From: Prorocentrum cordatum
Taxonomy: Eukaryota > Sar > Dinophyceae > Prorocentrales > Prorocentraceae
DNA length: 64,000 nucleotides
NCBI GenBank assembly: GCA_963575745.1
Contig: CAUYUJ010011558.1
Span: 806,280-870,279 of the forward strand
Direction: 5' to 3'
This document shows, piece after piece, positions 42,076-52,059 of the stretch. The notes under the pieces are model-generated. The model was given only the letters and a program-made list of their open reading frames with translations. It was not told the origin of the DNA and ran no database searches. The position numbers were made by a program, and so were the translations under genes. Numbering within the stretch: the first letter of the stretch is position 1; every line of letters starts with the position of its first letter.

Positions 42076-42714
42076 AGGCGCAATACATACTTACATGCGA
42101 AGTTTCTTGAAGAAGGACGCATACAGCCACACCTTCTCTCTCGAAAAGGAGGTTCGCATTCAGGGACTCTGCTCAAACGCTGAACTCAATGGACCAACAA
42201 CTTCCACATCGGTGTGGCCCCGAATCACAAACATGGAAGCGGCACTCTGCGCGGTTTGGTGAGTTTACGGATTCTATGTCGTTTCTTGTTTCGCGCCAGG
42301 TGTTTGTATTTCAAGTTGATCGCGGGTGACATTGGTTTTTTTATTCGTGTGCTCCTCCATGGCGTTGTGGTACGTTTTCCCTAATCGTGTCGTTGCTGGG
42401 CATCTTATGGAGTGGTGGGAGGGCCACCACCAAGAAGTGGTATGAGGCGGCTTTCGTAGTGCGTCCTGGAATCATATGGGGTGGCGTTCGTGCCAGTCAC
42501 AAGGACTCGTACGTGGGGCCTTGAGAGGCCTAGATCCCGCTGTATTTTCTTGTCGTGATGCTTATTTCCGTCTTGTCTCGTCATCATGTCGCCTCCTTTC
42601 GCGTTTCTTGTCCTCCCGCGTTGTCGTTTCTTCGCTTTGGGGTGGTCCTTGGGTCACGTCGGCCTCCTGTTCCTCGTCTTCCCCTTTGGTTCGTCGCCCT
42701 TCGTTCAGTTCCAC

Positions 42715-43036
42715 TTGGACCTCCTCCTCCTCCTCCGCCTCCCTCCTCCTCTTCCTCCTCCTCCTCCTCCTCCTCCTCCTCCCGTTCTTCCTGTTCCTCC
42801 TGCGCTTCTCATCCTCATCCTCCTCCTCCTCCTCCTCCTCCCTCCTCCTCCTCCTCCTCCTCCTCCCCTTGCTCCTCCTCCTCCTATCCTCCTCGTTATC
42901 CCTCCTCCACTTCCTCCTCCGCCTCCTCCTCCTCCTCATCATCATCAGCATCCCCCTCCTCTTCCTCCTCCTCATCCTTCTCCTCCTCCTCATCATCATC
43001 CTCCTATCCTTCTCCTCCTCTTCCTCCTCCTGCTCG

Positions 43037-43083
<47 letters not shown>

Positions 43084-43447
43084 GCATCAGCATCATCATC
43101 ATCATCATCAGCATCCCCATCCTCCTCCTCCTCCTGACCCTCCTCCTCCTCCTCCTCCTCCTCCTCCTCCTCCTCCTCCTCCTCCCCCTCCTCCCCCTCC
43201 TCCTCCTTCTCCCCTCCTCCTCCTCCTCCTCCTGCTGCTCCTCCTCTTCCTCCTCCTCCTCCTCCTCCTCCTCCTTATCCTCCTCCTCCTCTCTCCTCCT
43301 CCACCTCCTCCTCCTCCAGTCCTCCTCCTCCTCCCTTTCCTCCTCCTCCTGATCCTCCTCCTCCTCCTCCTCCTCCTCCTCCTCCCTCCTCCTCCTCCCC
43401 TTTCTCCTTCCCTTTCTCCTCCTCCTCCTCCTCCTCATCATCATCAA

Positions 43448-43499
<52 letters not shown>

Positions 43500-43985
43500 G
43501 TCGTCGTCGTCGTCGTCATCATCATCATCATCATCCTTCTCCTCCTCCTCCCTCCACCTCCTCCTCCCCTGCTCCTCCTGCTGCTCCTCTCTTCCTCCTC
43601 CTCCTCCTCCTCTCCTCCTCCCCCTCCTCCTCCACCTCCTCCTCCTCCAGTCCTCCTCCTCCTCCTCCTGATCCTCCTCCTCCGCCTCCTGATCCTCCTC
43701 CTCCTCCTCCTCCTCCTCCTCCTCCTCCTCCTCCTCCCCTTTCTCCTCCACTTTCTCCTCCTCTCCTCCTCCTCCTCCTCCTCCTCCTCCTCCTCATCAT
43801 CATCATCATCATCACAACATCAGCATCACAACATCATCATCATCATCATCATCGTCATCGTCATCGTCATCGTCTCGTCATCGTCATCGTCATTATCATC
43901 ATCCTCCTCCTCCTCCTCCTCCTTCTCCTCCTCCTCCTCCAATGCTCCTCCAATCCTCCTCCTTCCTCTCCACTATTCCCATTGC
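42715..43985. repeat. 1.27-kb CCT/CAT pyrimidine tract
   Basis: Almost uninterrupted CTC/CCT triplets broken by three ATC-rich blocks (about 43035-43110, 43435-43535 and 43795-43900). It contains a 634-codon open frame (42476-44380) and opposite-strand Glu/Met/Asp frames, all attributable to the repeat. It ends ~100 bp before the exon candidate at 44085. Confidence 0.95.
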
Positions 43986-44084
43986 TCCTTGTCCCCCTCC
44001 TCCTCCTGCCCCCCTCCCCTCCCCAGGCCCCCCCCCGCCTGGGGTTCGCCTGTCCCCCACCCAAGCGCGCGTTGCCCCCAGCAG

Positions 44085-44180
44085 GAGTGGGTAGCCCAGG
44101 GCCCCACCGCGAGGGAGGCGGCCAAAGAGGCGGGCCTGTCCCCCGACGTCTGCGGGGAGGACGACTCGGAGTTCGTGAAG
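44085..44180 (+). CDS. Candidate exon (EWVAQGPTAREAAKEAG...)
   Basis: Thirty-two codons between an AG (TTGCCCCCAGCAG, ending 44084) and a GC donor (GCCGGG at 44181), with a very long pyrimidine tract upstream. The peptide reads EWVAQGPTAREAAKEAG, then LSPDVCGEDDSEFVK. Almost all codons end in G or C. Phase 0 at both ends, like the candidates at 16613, 24312 and 26192. The family is not recognised. It is one of the better exon calls in the window. Confidence 0.5.
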
Positions 44181-44555
44181 GCCGGGACACCCCCTCCACT
44201 CCCACGTTTCCCATATCCCCGATGTCATTGGTCAGAGTCCCGAGTCATCAGGGCCGGGGGCGGTCATGGATATCTACAGATCCGCGCCTCGGACCGCAGT
44301 TATCCCGGACTCTTTACCCCTTACCCCAGAGCAGTTACCCCGCACTCCCACGCGTAGCTGCCCCGATACGCCGGCTTTGAAACGCAACACGGACCGTGTT
44401 CGAAACGTCTGCGTTCTCACGCTGCGTGTTGGCTGGGCACGTGTTGGCCCATGTTTTGGCGAACGTGTCATGCGCCAAACGTATGTGTTCAGTCTACGTG
44501 TGGAGCTCCGTGTCAACACGCTACGGGTGGCGTGTTGCGCATCGGGGCGGCTGAG

Positions 44556-44650
44556 CTCCCACGATTCTGGACGCGTCGGGGCCCCTCGGGGCGCCGGTGG
44601 CGAGGCAGGTGCCCGCGGCTGTGCTGCAGAAGGGGGTTGTCGCGACGCAG
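44556..44650 (+). CDS. Candidate exon (ILDASGPLGAPVARQVPAAV...)
   Basis: A GC3-rich frame lies between an AG (44554-44555) and GTCCCT (44651). It reads ILDASGPLGAPVARQ, then VPAAVLQKGVVATQ. There is no good pyrimidine tract upstream, and the frame continues downstream with weaker bias (EIQALQYFHTHDLQIP), so the limits are uncertain. Confidence 0.35.
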
Positions 44651-44680
44651 GTCCCTGAGATCCAGGCGCTGCAATATTTT

Positions 44681-46473
44681 CACACCCACGATCTCCAGAT
44701 TCCCAATGTCAGTCAGAAGCCTTGCACCAGACGGTGCGCTAGCAGAGGTGGAAAATTAATCAAATGGGACACGATTGCACTGCCGACGCCCACGCTCGCG
44801 CTGCACCGCCCTCCGGGCGGATCGATGACCCAGGGGATCTCTGGGGATCGATGCTGCCGCAACATTCAGTGCGCCATCTCCGCGTCGATTCAGGACTTGC
44901 ACTGGGCGCCCGTTCGAATCCTCAGCTCCCCAATTGCGGCGCCCGAAGCAACATTGCTTTTGTCTTGTGCCCCGCAAATTGTAACGCCCACCCCTGGGCT
45001 ATCCACCCACGTCGTCGTCTCCGAAATGGCACGCTTCTCTTCAATCCGGGAGTCTTTCCTCGATTTCGGCTTCCGGGGCCAGTCATCGGGCCCCGCGGAC
45101 CCTCAGAAACGGATCCAAGGCGAAAAAGTGTCCCCAGGGAAGGGGTCAGCAGCCCTCATACCAGAGTCAACGCAAACGGAGGTCAGCCAGAGCGCCTGAT
45201 TTTGCAGGATCCTGCAGAGCCAGGGGTGCACTGACCCAGGCTAGCGCGCAGGATCCTGCAGAATCCAGGATCCTGCAAAGCCCGGCTGACCCGGTTTTAC
45301 ATTGACCCGGGTCAGATGACCCCCGACCCTTCAAATCGTTTTCCCCGTTTTCGTCGCCTTCTTGGCCCCTCCTCTCATCCTCTTTTTCCTGCTGCTCCTC
45401 CTCCCCTCCTCCTGCTCCTGCTGCTGCTGTTCCTCATTCCCCTCACCTTCTGCTTCCGCCCTCACTCGCCACCTCCTCCTCGCTTCTGTTTATACCCTCT
45501 CCTCGCTTCATCCTCCCTCCTCCCTCTCCACACGCACCCCCTCGCTCGTCCTCGTCCTCCGGTCTGTCCTGTTCATTCCCCTCCTCTTCCAGCCTCCCCT
45601 AATCATCATCCTTTCACCTCATTCTCCCCCCCCTGAGTCCCAGATCCGACGTAATCTACTTTCAGCACCTTCCTATCTTGTGTTTTCGGGGTTGGGCCGA
45701 CCCGAACCTGCCTCACCGACTTCGAACTTCATGCTTCTGAGTTCTCTCGTACCGTCTGTGTTTGAAACTCGAAGGCTTCTCAGGGGCTCACCTGGCCTCG
45801 GCCGAAAGCTGGCAAGTGTTGGCAAGATCTTGACCAGATCGCTACAGTCCGGGACATAGTCGTGGTAGTCGCCTTGGTCGGCCACGACGGCGCCGTCGTC
45901 GGCTGCATCGTCGTGATCGTAGTTCTCCTCCCCCTCCTCCTCCTCCTCCTCCCCGTCCCTCCTTCCTCCCTCCCTGAGATCCGACAGTACGGACAATACA
46001 ACATCGAGAGAAGTCACGACCGGAGCCCTAGACTCCATCTTTCTTTGCATGTTTTCGAGCCGGATCGATATGTGGTGGCCCCGGAACCCGAGACCAGGCG
46101 AAATCGCCTGGTGTGAGACAATTGCAGCGCGCAGATCTCAGGGCTCGTCTTGGTCATCGCGGTCGGCGCCGCGTTTGTCGCCGCGGCCGTCGTGGTCGCT
46201 GCCGGCGCTGGCGCCTCCCCCGCCGATCGACGGTCCTCCGGACGCGTGTTAGCCCAAGCGCTTGTTTACTCCGTTCGGCTCTGCCGACAGCGCGCAGCCT
46301 GTGCTTGGCCCTCGTTGTGCCGCCTGCGCTCGCCTCCATCACCGCCCCTGGCGCGCTCCGCGCGCTAGGGAGGGGGCTTCAGCTGAGATCCTAAAAAGCA
46401 GCGCGGACCGTCAAATGTGTACGTTTATGTCGTTACTTGCTCCTCCAATTCTGGCGCTAACACGCGGTCTAAG
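44681..46473. other. Stretch without a supported gene, with one dispersed repeat
   Basis: The second copy of the TGCAGGATCCTGCA-family repeat lies at 45175-45310. A CT-rich tract lies at 45380-45640 and a shorter one at 45920-45975. Several open frames overlap without codon bias. No domain is recognised. Confidence 0.4.
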
Positions 46474-46560
46474 GATCATCGAGCCGAGGCGATGCAGGCT
46501 GCCGGGCACGCGGACGCGCGCCTGGCTGGCAGGCTCGAGGAGCTGCGCGCCGAGCACGAC
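46474..46560 (+). CDS. Candidate exon, coiled-coil-like
   Basis: Twenty-nine codons from an AG (46472-46473) to a GC donor (GCGCAG at 46561) read DHRAEAMQAAGHADARL, then AGRLEELRAEHD. GC3 is strong and the heptad-like pattern suggests a coiled coil. Phase 0 at both ends. The acceptor lacks a strong pyrimidine tract. The segment just after (46567-46600) is also open in a shifted frame with HARALSVLSQR before a GTATGC, so the exon may be longer with an indel. Confidence 0.4.
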
Positions 46561-46614
46561 GCGCAGAGCACGCGCGGGCGCTCAGCGTCCTGTCGCAGCG
46601 GGTATGCGCCGGCG

Positions 46615-46700
46615 TCGTCGTCGATCGATTCAATCGCTGATCGATTCGTATCGATCCGATGGACGATCGATTCGATCGTCGATTCGATCGATACCGACAC
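46615..46700. repeat. CGATCGATTC palindromic cluster
   Basis: Overlapping words CGATCGATTC, CGATTCGTATCGATC and GATTCGATCGTCGATTCG make a dense set of GATC sites and small inverted repeats within ~85 bp. Confidence 0.7.
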
Positions 46701-46914
46701 CGCTGACCCTTACCAGCTCGAAGCAGATCCCTATCCGCATGATCGCACCTCCAACCTCTGTCGTCGTTTGCTCTTTCCCGAGTCAAGCAACCTTGATCGT
46801 CGGTTGTCGATCGAGGTCCGAGGTTTCGAAGAAAGCGAAGTGTATAAACACGATCTTTCGGAGGTCCGTGCGGATGTTCTGGATCTGTGCTGGAGTCCCT
46901 CTCCTGGGGGCGCC

Positions 46915-47590
46915 TTCGGCGCTGCCCCTGACGCGTTCTACGCGCCAGGGAGGGGGGTCCAGCAACGATTCTTCTTCTTCGAGTCCTCGATGGACGATCG
47001 ACGTTTGGAGACTCCAAGAAGAAACAACGACGTTCGAGGTTGGAGTTTCGAGGGCGCTGGTGTTCCCGCCCTCGGCATTTGTGGGCGCCCTCGCTCAGAA
47101 GAGCAAGGGGTCATGATAATGATACGTTCCTGATTTCCAAGGTATTCCGCATCCCAAGTTCCCAAGATTCCCCCGTGTTCCGCACGGGCTCCAGAAACGA
47201 AGGCCGCTAGAGACTCTGGAAATCCTGGAACGCATCCTGAGCCAATCTGACCATGACATCATGCTCGTCCCACTCGCGGCCACAGCTGGATTCGCATCAG
47301 GAGGCTCCCCTGGGTCCCGCGGAGGCGCGAGGATATCGCGCTTCGCGCGTCTCGGTCTGGGCGGGAGACCAGCCCTTCTCCGAGAGGGATTTCCTGCCCC
47401 AGGACTGGCTGCTCATCCCGGGTCCTCTCTTGATTGCCCCAGGGCCCAGCAGGGGCCCCCCGGGGCACAAGCCTGACAGCAATTTGCCGTCGCTTCCCAG
47501 ACAAACTTGACAGAACCTTGACGGAGACTTGGTTTCGTCAGAGCGAGGGGAGGCCTGGTATTCCTTCGCGCCCTGCGGGGGAGACCGAGG
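46915..47590. other. Stretch with a short dispersed repeat and uncertain frames
   Basis: GCCCCTGACGCGTTC...GCGCCAGGGAGGGGG at about 46933 resembles GCCCCTGGCGCGCTC...GCGCTAGGGAGGGGG at about 46346. A plus-strand frame 47253-47510 contains RVSVWAGDQPFSERDF and LPQDWLLIPGPLLI, which is protein-like, preceded by GCGGCCACAG. It is not firm enough to call separately. Confidence 0.3.
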
Positions 47591-47662
47591 CTCCTCGATG
47601 GGCTGTACAGCTGGCTCGCCTCGCCGCTGTCGCTGCTCTACGACCCGGCCCTGCTGCGCAAG
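47590..47662 (+). CDS. Candidate exon (LLDGLYSWLASPLSLLYDPA...)
   Basis: One base and 24 codons lie between an AG (47588-47589) and a GC donor (GCGCGG at 47663). The peptide reads LLDGLYSWLASPLSLLYD, then PALLRK. It is hydrophobic and helical, with nearly all codons ending in G or C. The frame stays open to a GTGAGT at 47852, but codon bias falls away after 47690, so the nearer GC donor is preferred. The acceptor side has only a weak pyrimidine tract. Function unknown. Confidence 0.4.
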
Positions 47663-47839
47663 GCGCGGGGCGCGGAGGAGGGAGGAATAGAAGAAGGAGA
47701 CCGAAGTATCGACGGTGCGCCGTTCACGGGCCCGGAGGGGAGAGGAGGGAGGAATGGAAGGAGAGTCGATGCATCGGCGCTGCACCGCTCGCCAGCGCGG
47801 AATGGTGAGGAGGCAGGAGCACGTACAGTCGGACAGAGG

Positions 47840-48406
47840 TATACGATCGAGGTGAGTTCCGGGTTTCACGCAGGAGCCGCGGGAGCGAATGTGTGGTAGT
47901 TTCGGCGTGTGGACGCGGAAACTCGCAGTCCAGCACCGCTGTTTCGGCGGGATGCGCTCCTGCAATGATGTATTGCAGAATCACGACGAGACCTGCGTAT
48001 CGGTGTCCATCGGCTGTCCGCGTCTTCAAACAAAAAAAAGATCGAGGTGAGTTCGGGGACGGTGCCCTAGTGTTCTTCGTGTGGTTGGATGTTCTTGTGC
48101 ATCCTGGAAAGGGTACCCTTGAATGGTCTGTTCGTTTTGGCCGACGGAGGGTCTCATGTTCTTAAGAGATGTTTTGTTGGCCTCGGTCCGACTGTACCAG
48201 GAGGATCAATGCATAGGCGACGTTGGGCGATCCTCCGACGCCGTCTGGTCGGGCCCCACTTGAAGCGGCTTCCAGCGGAGGGAAGCGAAGGGTCTTGTGC
48301 GAGACAGATCCTGCAGGCTGTTTGGATCGGCTTCGGCCTCCCATCGTGTCGAACCTTCCGATCATTTTCCCTCTTCGCCCTATCATGTACACGTTTCTTT
48401 TTTTTT
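47840..48406. other. Stretch without a supported gene
   Basis: GATCGAGGTGAGTTC occurs twice (about 47845 and 48040), each containing a donor-like GTGAGT. No exon is called. Sequence up to 48406 shows no repeat structure beyond this. Confidence 0.35.
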
Positions 48407-49874
48407 CCCGGAAAGGGCGTGGGCCCAGGGTTCTCTTTTAGTTGGTTAACCCCCCGGCCCCCCTGCGACTTGGGCCGGCGAAATTATTTTGCGAGCGGGC
48501 ACGCACGGAGTAGGGCCGGCGAAAGTATGTTTGAGGATGTCTCGAGCGAAACGCTTGTTTTTCAGAATTTGTTGAGGATGTCTCGAGCGAAACGCTGGTT
48601 TTGCAGAGTTGGGGATGTCTCGAGCGAAACGCTTGGTTTCAGAGTTTGTTGAGGATGTCTCGAGCGAAACGCTGGTTTTGCAGAGCCGACCGCGACACGG
48701 AAAAGCGCTCCTCGCGCAGGAATTCCGAGGATGTCTCGCGCGTGCCGCGTCCCGCACGCAGGAATTTTGATTTCTTTGGGTTTTGACAGGATTTCTCAAG
48801 CGAAACGCTTGTTTTTCACAATTTGTTAAGGATTTCTCTAGCGAAACGCTGGTTTTGCAAAATTGGGGGATGTCTCGAGCGGGGGCCTCGTGGGGGGCCA
48901 GAATTCAGAGGATATCTCAGGCGCAATGCTTGTTTTCGTGTCCCGCTCGCAGGAATTCCGAGGATGTCTCGCGCGTGCCGCGTCCCGCGCGTAGGAATTC
49001 GGATGATTGTGATAGGATGTCTCGAGCGAAACGCTTGTCCCCAGCACGTTCAGTAGCGCGTCCCCTTGGCACGTCCCGCGTTGCGACCCCATGGCACGTC
49101 CCCTGGCACGTCGCCTGGCGCATCCCTTGGGACGTTTCGCGGCGCGTCCTCCTGGCATGTTCCCCTTGTCCATTAGCTCTGGGGCAGCTACTATGTGTTC
49201 AGGCAGCTCGAGCTTAAGATCCAGATCAGTTCGGTCAGGACTCGGATGCAAAGGAGGACTCGATCCACGACGCTATAGAGCACAACCGCGGCATGGCACA
49301 TCGCAATTCAGCACGGTGCAGCACAGCACAGCCCTCGGCAGGGTACATCAAGATCGATACACTCAGCATTGCAACTTGGCACGTTCCTTGGCACGTTCCG
49401 TGGGGCGTCCCTTGGCGAGTCCCCCTGGCACGTCGCGTGGCGCGTCCCCTGGCACATTCCGTGGCACATCCATTGGCACGTTCCGTAGCGCGTCCCTTTG
49501 GCACGTCCTACGGTGCGACCCCATGGCGCGTCCCTTGGCACGTCGCCTGGCGCATCCCTTGGGACGTTTCGCGGCGTGTCCTCCTGGCATGTTCCCCTGT
49601 CCATTAGCTCTGGGGCAGCTGCTATGTGTTCAGGCAGCTCGAGCTTAAGATCCAGATCAGTTTGATCAGAACTCGGATGCAAAGGAGGACTCGATCCACG
49701 ACGCTATAGAGCGCAGTCGCGCCATGGCACATCGCAATTCAGCACGGCGCAGCACAGCACAGCCCTTGGCAGGGTACATCAAGATCGATACACTCAGCAT
49801 TGCATTTGCCCGTCACCCAATCAGGTGTCTTTGAAAACGCTGCCATGTGTTACAGTTCTATATTCCTTTCCGGG
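48407..49874 (+). repeat. CCCGGAAAGG-ended element T1
   Basis: Begins CCCGGAAAGGGCG with GGGCCCAGGGTTCTC and ends CCTTTCCGGG (49865-49874) followed by TTCGTGGGTCGATCATG. The two ends are inverted copies. Inside are GGCGAAATTATTTTGCGAGC, the ~41-bp GAGGATGTCTCGAGCG satellite (48530-49030), and two copies of a ~430-bp unit with GGCACGT minisatellite and TTAAGATCCAGATCAG (centred near 49213 and 49644). Confidence 0.8.
48530..49030. repeat. ~41-bp GAGGATGTCTCGAGCG satellite
   Basis: Units read GAGGATGTCTCGAGCGAAAC, then GCTTGTTTTTCAGAATTTGTT or GCTGGTTTTGCAGAGTTGGG. Each has a CTCGAG palindrome and an acceptor-like TTTTTCAG/TTTTGCAG. The same satellite recurs at 57780-57935, 59690-60330, 61140-61180 and 63510-64000, always in the same orientation. 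Confidence 0.85.
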
Positions 49875-49889
49875 TTCGTGGGTCGATCA

Positions 49890-50101
49890 TGTCTCCCTCT
49901 GCTCGCCCTGTTCTGTTCATCCTGCTCCGATCGCTTCCCCTTGTTTCCGGATTCACCCTCTCCCCCCACTCGTTGTCTTCCTTCTCCTCCGTCTCTTCTC
50001 GTCTTCGTGTTCCTCTCTTCTCGTCTTAATGCTCTCCCCCTCTCCCCTTCTCCTTCTCCACCTCTTCCTCCTCCACCTCCTCCTCCTCCTCCTGGTTCAA
50101 G
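49890..50101. repeat. CT-rich tract upstream of the LINE remnant
   Basis: Pyrimidine-rich stretch (TTCTCCTTCTCCACCTCTTC, CCTCCTCCTCCTCCTG) immediately before the ORF1-like frame. Confidence 0.75.
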
Positions 50102-51279
50102 CCGCTGTGGTCCCTGAGCGCTCTGAGACGAGATGGGTTCGATTTGCCAGGCCAATGCATCGACCTTGCCCGCATTGGCAAGAGCAAGCCTTTCACAATG
50201 TGCCATGAGAGCTGCGGGCGCTGGCTCTTCAACTGGCGGCTGGACAAGCAGGGCGGGAGGTGCCAGTACGGTGCGTGGCTGGCGCCCTTCTCCACAGCCG
50301 CAGCCAAGGCACCGTGGCGCGAACAGCGGTGGCCTGCTGGTGGGCGTGGGAACGCGGGCGATGCGGGCATCCTCTGCCGCCCAATGCCAGGCGAGAGCCC
50401 GATGGAGCACGCGATCGCCATCATGGCCAAGCACGACCCCAAGCTGGGCCCCACGCTGCGCGCCGAAATGGTGAAGATGAAGGAGCGTCCGCCACCAGCC
50501 GCCGAACCGCCCAAGGACCTGTGACAGGCCCCTTTTTTCCCAGGCGAAAGAGGCACAGCAACGCAAGGCCAAGGAGTTGCAAAAGGCCGGGGGGGAGCTG
50601 CAGGCCAAAGAGCATGCTCTACAGCGAACCTCGGTGTTGCGGGACGAAGCCTGCGAGGCCAACCAGGCCCGCGAGCTGGCATCCGAGGCTGATTGCAAGG
50701 CCACCACTGGTCTCGGGCAGAAGGTAGCCGCCGTGGAGCCAGTTCTACATTTGGAGATGGACCATCAGCTGCTGGAGGACCTCGACGACTATGAGGACGG
50801 CGCGCTCAAGGAGGATATTGCCGCCTTCCGCAAGGTCAAGGAAGTCCAAGGAGGGGTGCGGGTTGCCCTGCAAGCGCACCGCGACTCTTTGGCCCGCCAT
50901 GCCGACGAGGCCCAGCGGTTTCCGGAGCAGGCAGCGCTGCTGGACCAGCAAGACCCTGCCGACCCTCAAGAAGAGGAAGGTGGGGGACGAGGCGGGCGCC
51001 GCGGCCCCACAGGCAGCCAAGCAGGAGGAGCCAGAGCCTGCGACGCCGCACCGGCAGTGGCCTGCCCCACTGTCAGCGGCGGAGCGCCAATCCAGAGATG
51101 AGGACATCGACAGCCTCAAGTGCACCACTCAGCAGGCGGTCAGCGCCAAGAGGCTGGGCGCCGCCAAGGGCCAGGCCAAGGCTGTCAAGGCGGCAACTGG
51201 TGCTGGGGCTGCTGATCGGGACGATGCTGCCCCCACTCCTGGGGCGCCCTCCTCCCGCGGCCCCGGGCAGCGCCCCTAA
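50102..51279 (+). pseudogene. ORF1-like protein of a degraded LINE
   Basis: Three frames follow each other. Frame one (to TGA 50522-50524) has CHESCGRWLFNWRLDKQGGR, a degenerate Cys cluster, and MEHAIAIMAKHDPKLGP. Frame two (from 50544) is a long coiled coil (QRKAKELQKAGGELQAKEH, GALKEDIAAFRKVKEV). Near 50965 the frame changes to one with the basic patch LKKRKVGDEA and ERQSRDEDIDSLKC, ending at TGA 51277. A Cys-rich start followed by coiled coil and position before an RT remnant fit LINE ORF1 proteins, which bind RNA. The frame changes make it a pseudogene. The short TTTTTTCCCAG at 50533-50543 is acceptor-like, but no adequate intron fits. Confidence 0.55.
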
Positions 51280-51369
51280 CCAACCGACGCAGACGACGCT
51301 CCAAAAGGACGGGGCGGCCACCCCTGCAGGACCATCGACGAAGTCCGAGAAGGGCACGAGAGGAGGCGA

Positions 51370-51850
51370 GTGGGAACTGATTCGGCCCCACCGGGAGACG
51401 ACTTCCCCTGGGGTGAAGCGCGCGGCTGCCCCCCTTTTAGCGGCTCCAGCCCGATGACGCTGAACTTGCGCTCGGGCAACTTCGCGTCGGCCCAAATCTT
51501 CCCAGGTATTCCCTTCGCCGCGGGAGTCGACGCCTCCCGCTTCAAGGTGCCGACAAGCCTCCTGAAGGCCCTGGCGGACCCATGGCTGTTCATGGCGGTC
51601 TGGAACGTGCCTCGCAGCAAGTTGGAAGCCCTGGGCTGGGCGGACCTCGTGGACGGCGTCGCCCCGCCACCGCCTGGACGCAGCCAGGCGCGCGACAAGG
51701 GCCAGGGCGGCGCGAGCGACTGCGGCGTTGCGCCGAACACCGAGAGCAAAAGGTCACGGCGCAGGGCGGCAGAGCAGGCGGAGAAGCAGTCGCCGGAGCA
51801 GCAGGCACCGCCCCCAGGCCCTGGCACACACCCTCCTCGACCTGTCGGCC
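51370..51850 (+). CDS. Unrecognised ORF between ORF1 and RT
   Basis: A GC3-rich frame (continuing open to 52248) contains MTLNLRSGNFASAQIFPG, SLLKALADPWLFMAVWNVP and GWADLVDGVAPPPPG, then a basic stretch (SKRSRRRAAEQAEKQ). Codon bias supports coding up to about 51850, after which the tandem array begins. No endonuclease motif is recognised, although a LINE endonuclease would be expected in this position. Confidence 0.4.
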
Positions 51851-52059
51851 TGGGTGCGCAGCGGGCAGGGGCGCTGGTAGACAAGGGCCCGCCCCCGGCG
51901 GAAGCCCGGCCCCCTCCCCCACCCTGGGGGCGGCGTTGCAGCGCAGGGGGGCGCCGGCGCAGAGGGGGCGGGCAGGCCGCGATCGTGGGCGGCGGCCACG
52001 GCGCCAGGGAGGCCCTCGCGAGCAGGTGCGGGCCAGCGACAGCGTCTGCCTCCGCGTCG

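Noticed and set aside
42476-44380. 634-codon plus-strand open frame rich in Ser, Leu, Pro and His
   Set aside because: It is the translation of a CCT/CAT microsatellite; other frames and the other strand are equally open. Only the short segment at 44085 looks coding.
44905-44935. B-box-like GTTCGAATCC suggesting a tRNA
   Set aside because: Flanking sequence does not form T-arm or acceptor stems and no A box lies at tRNA distance.
48600-49030. Proteins rich in SRAKRWFC or ETSSKRFARDI from the 41-bp satellite
   Set aside because: Frames on both strands simply translate the satellite; no non-repeat domain is attached.
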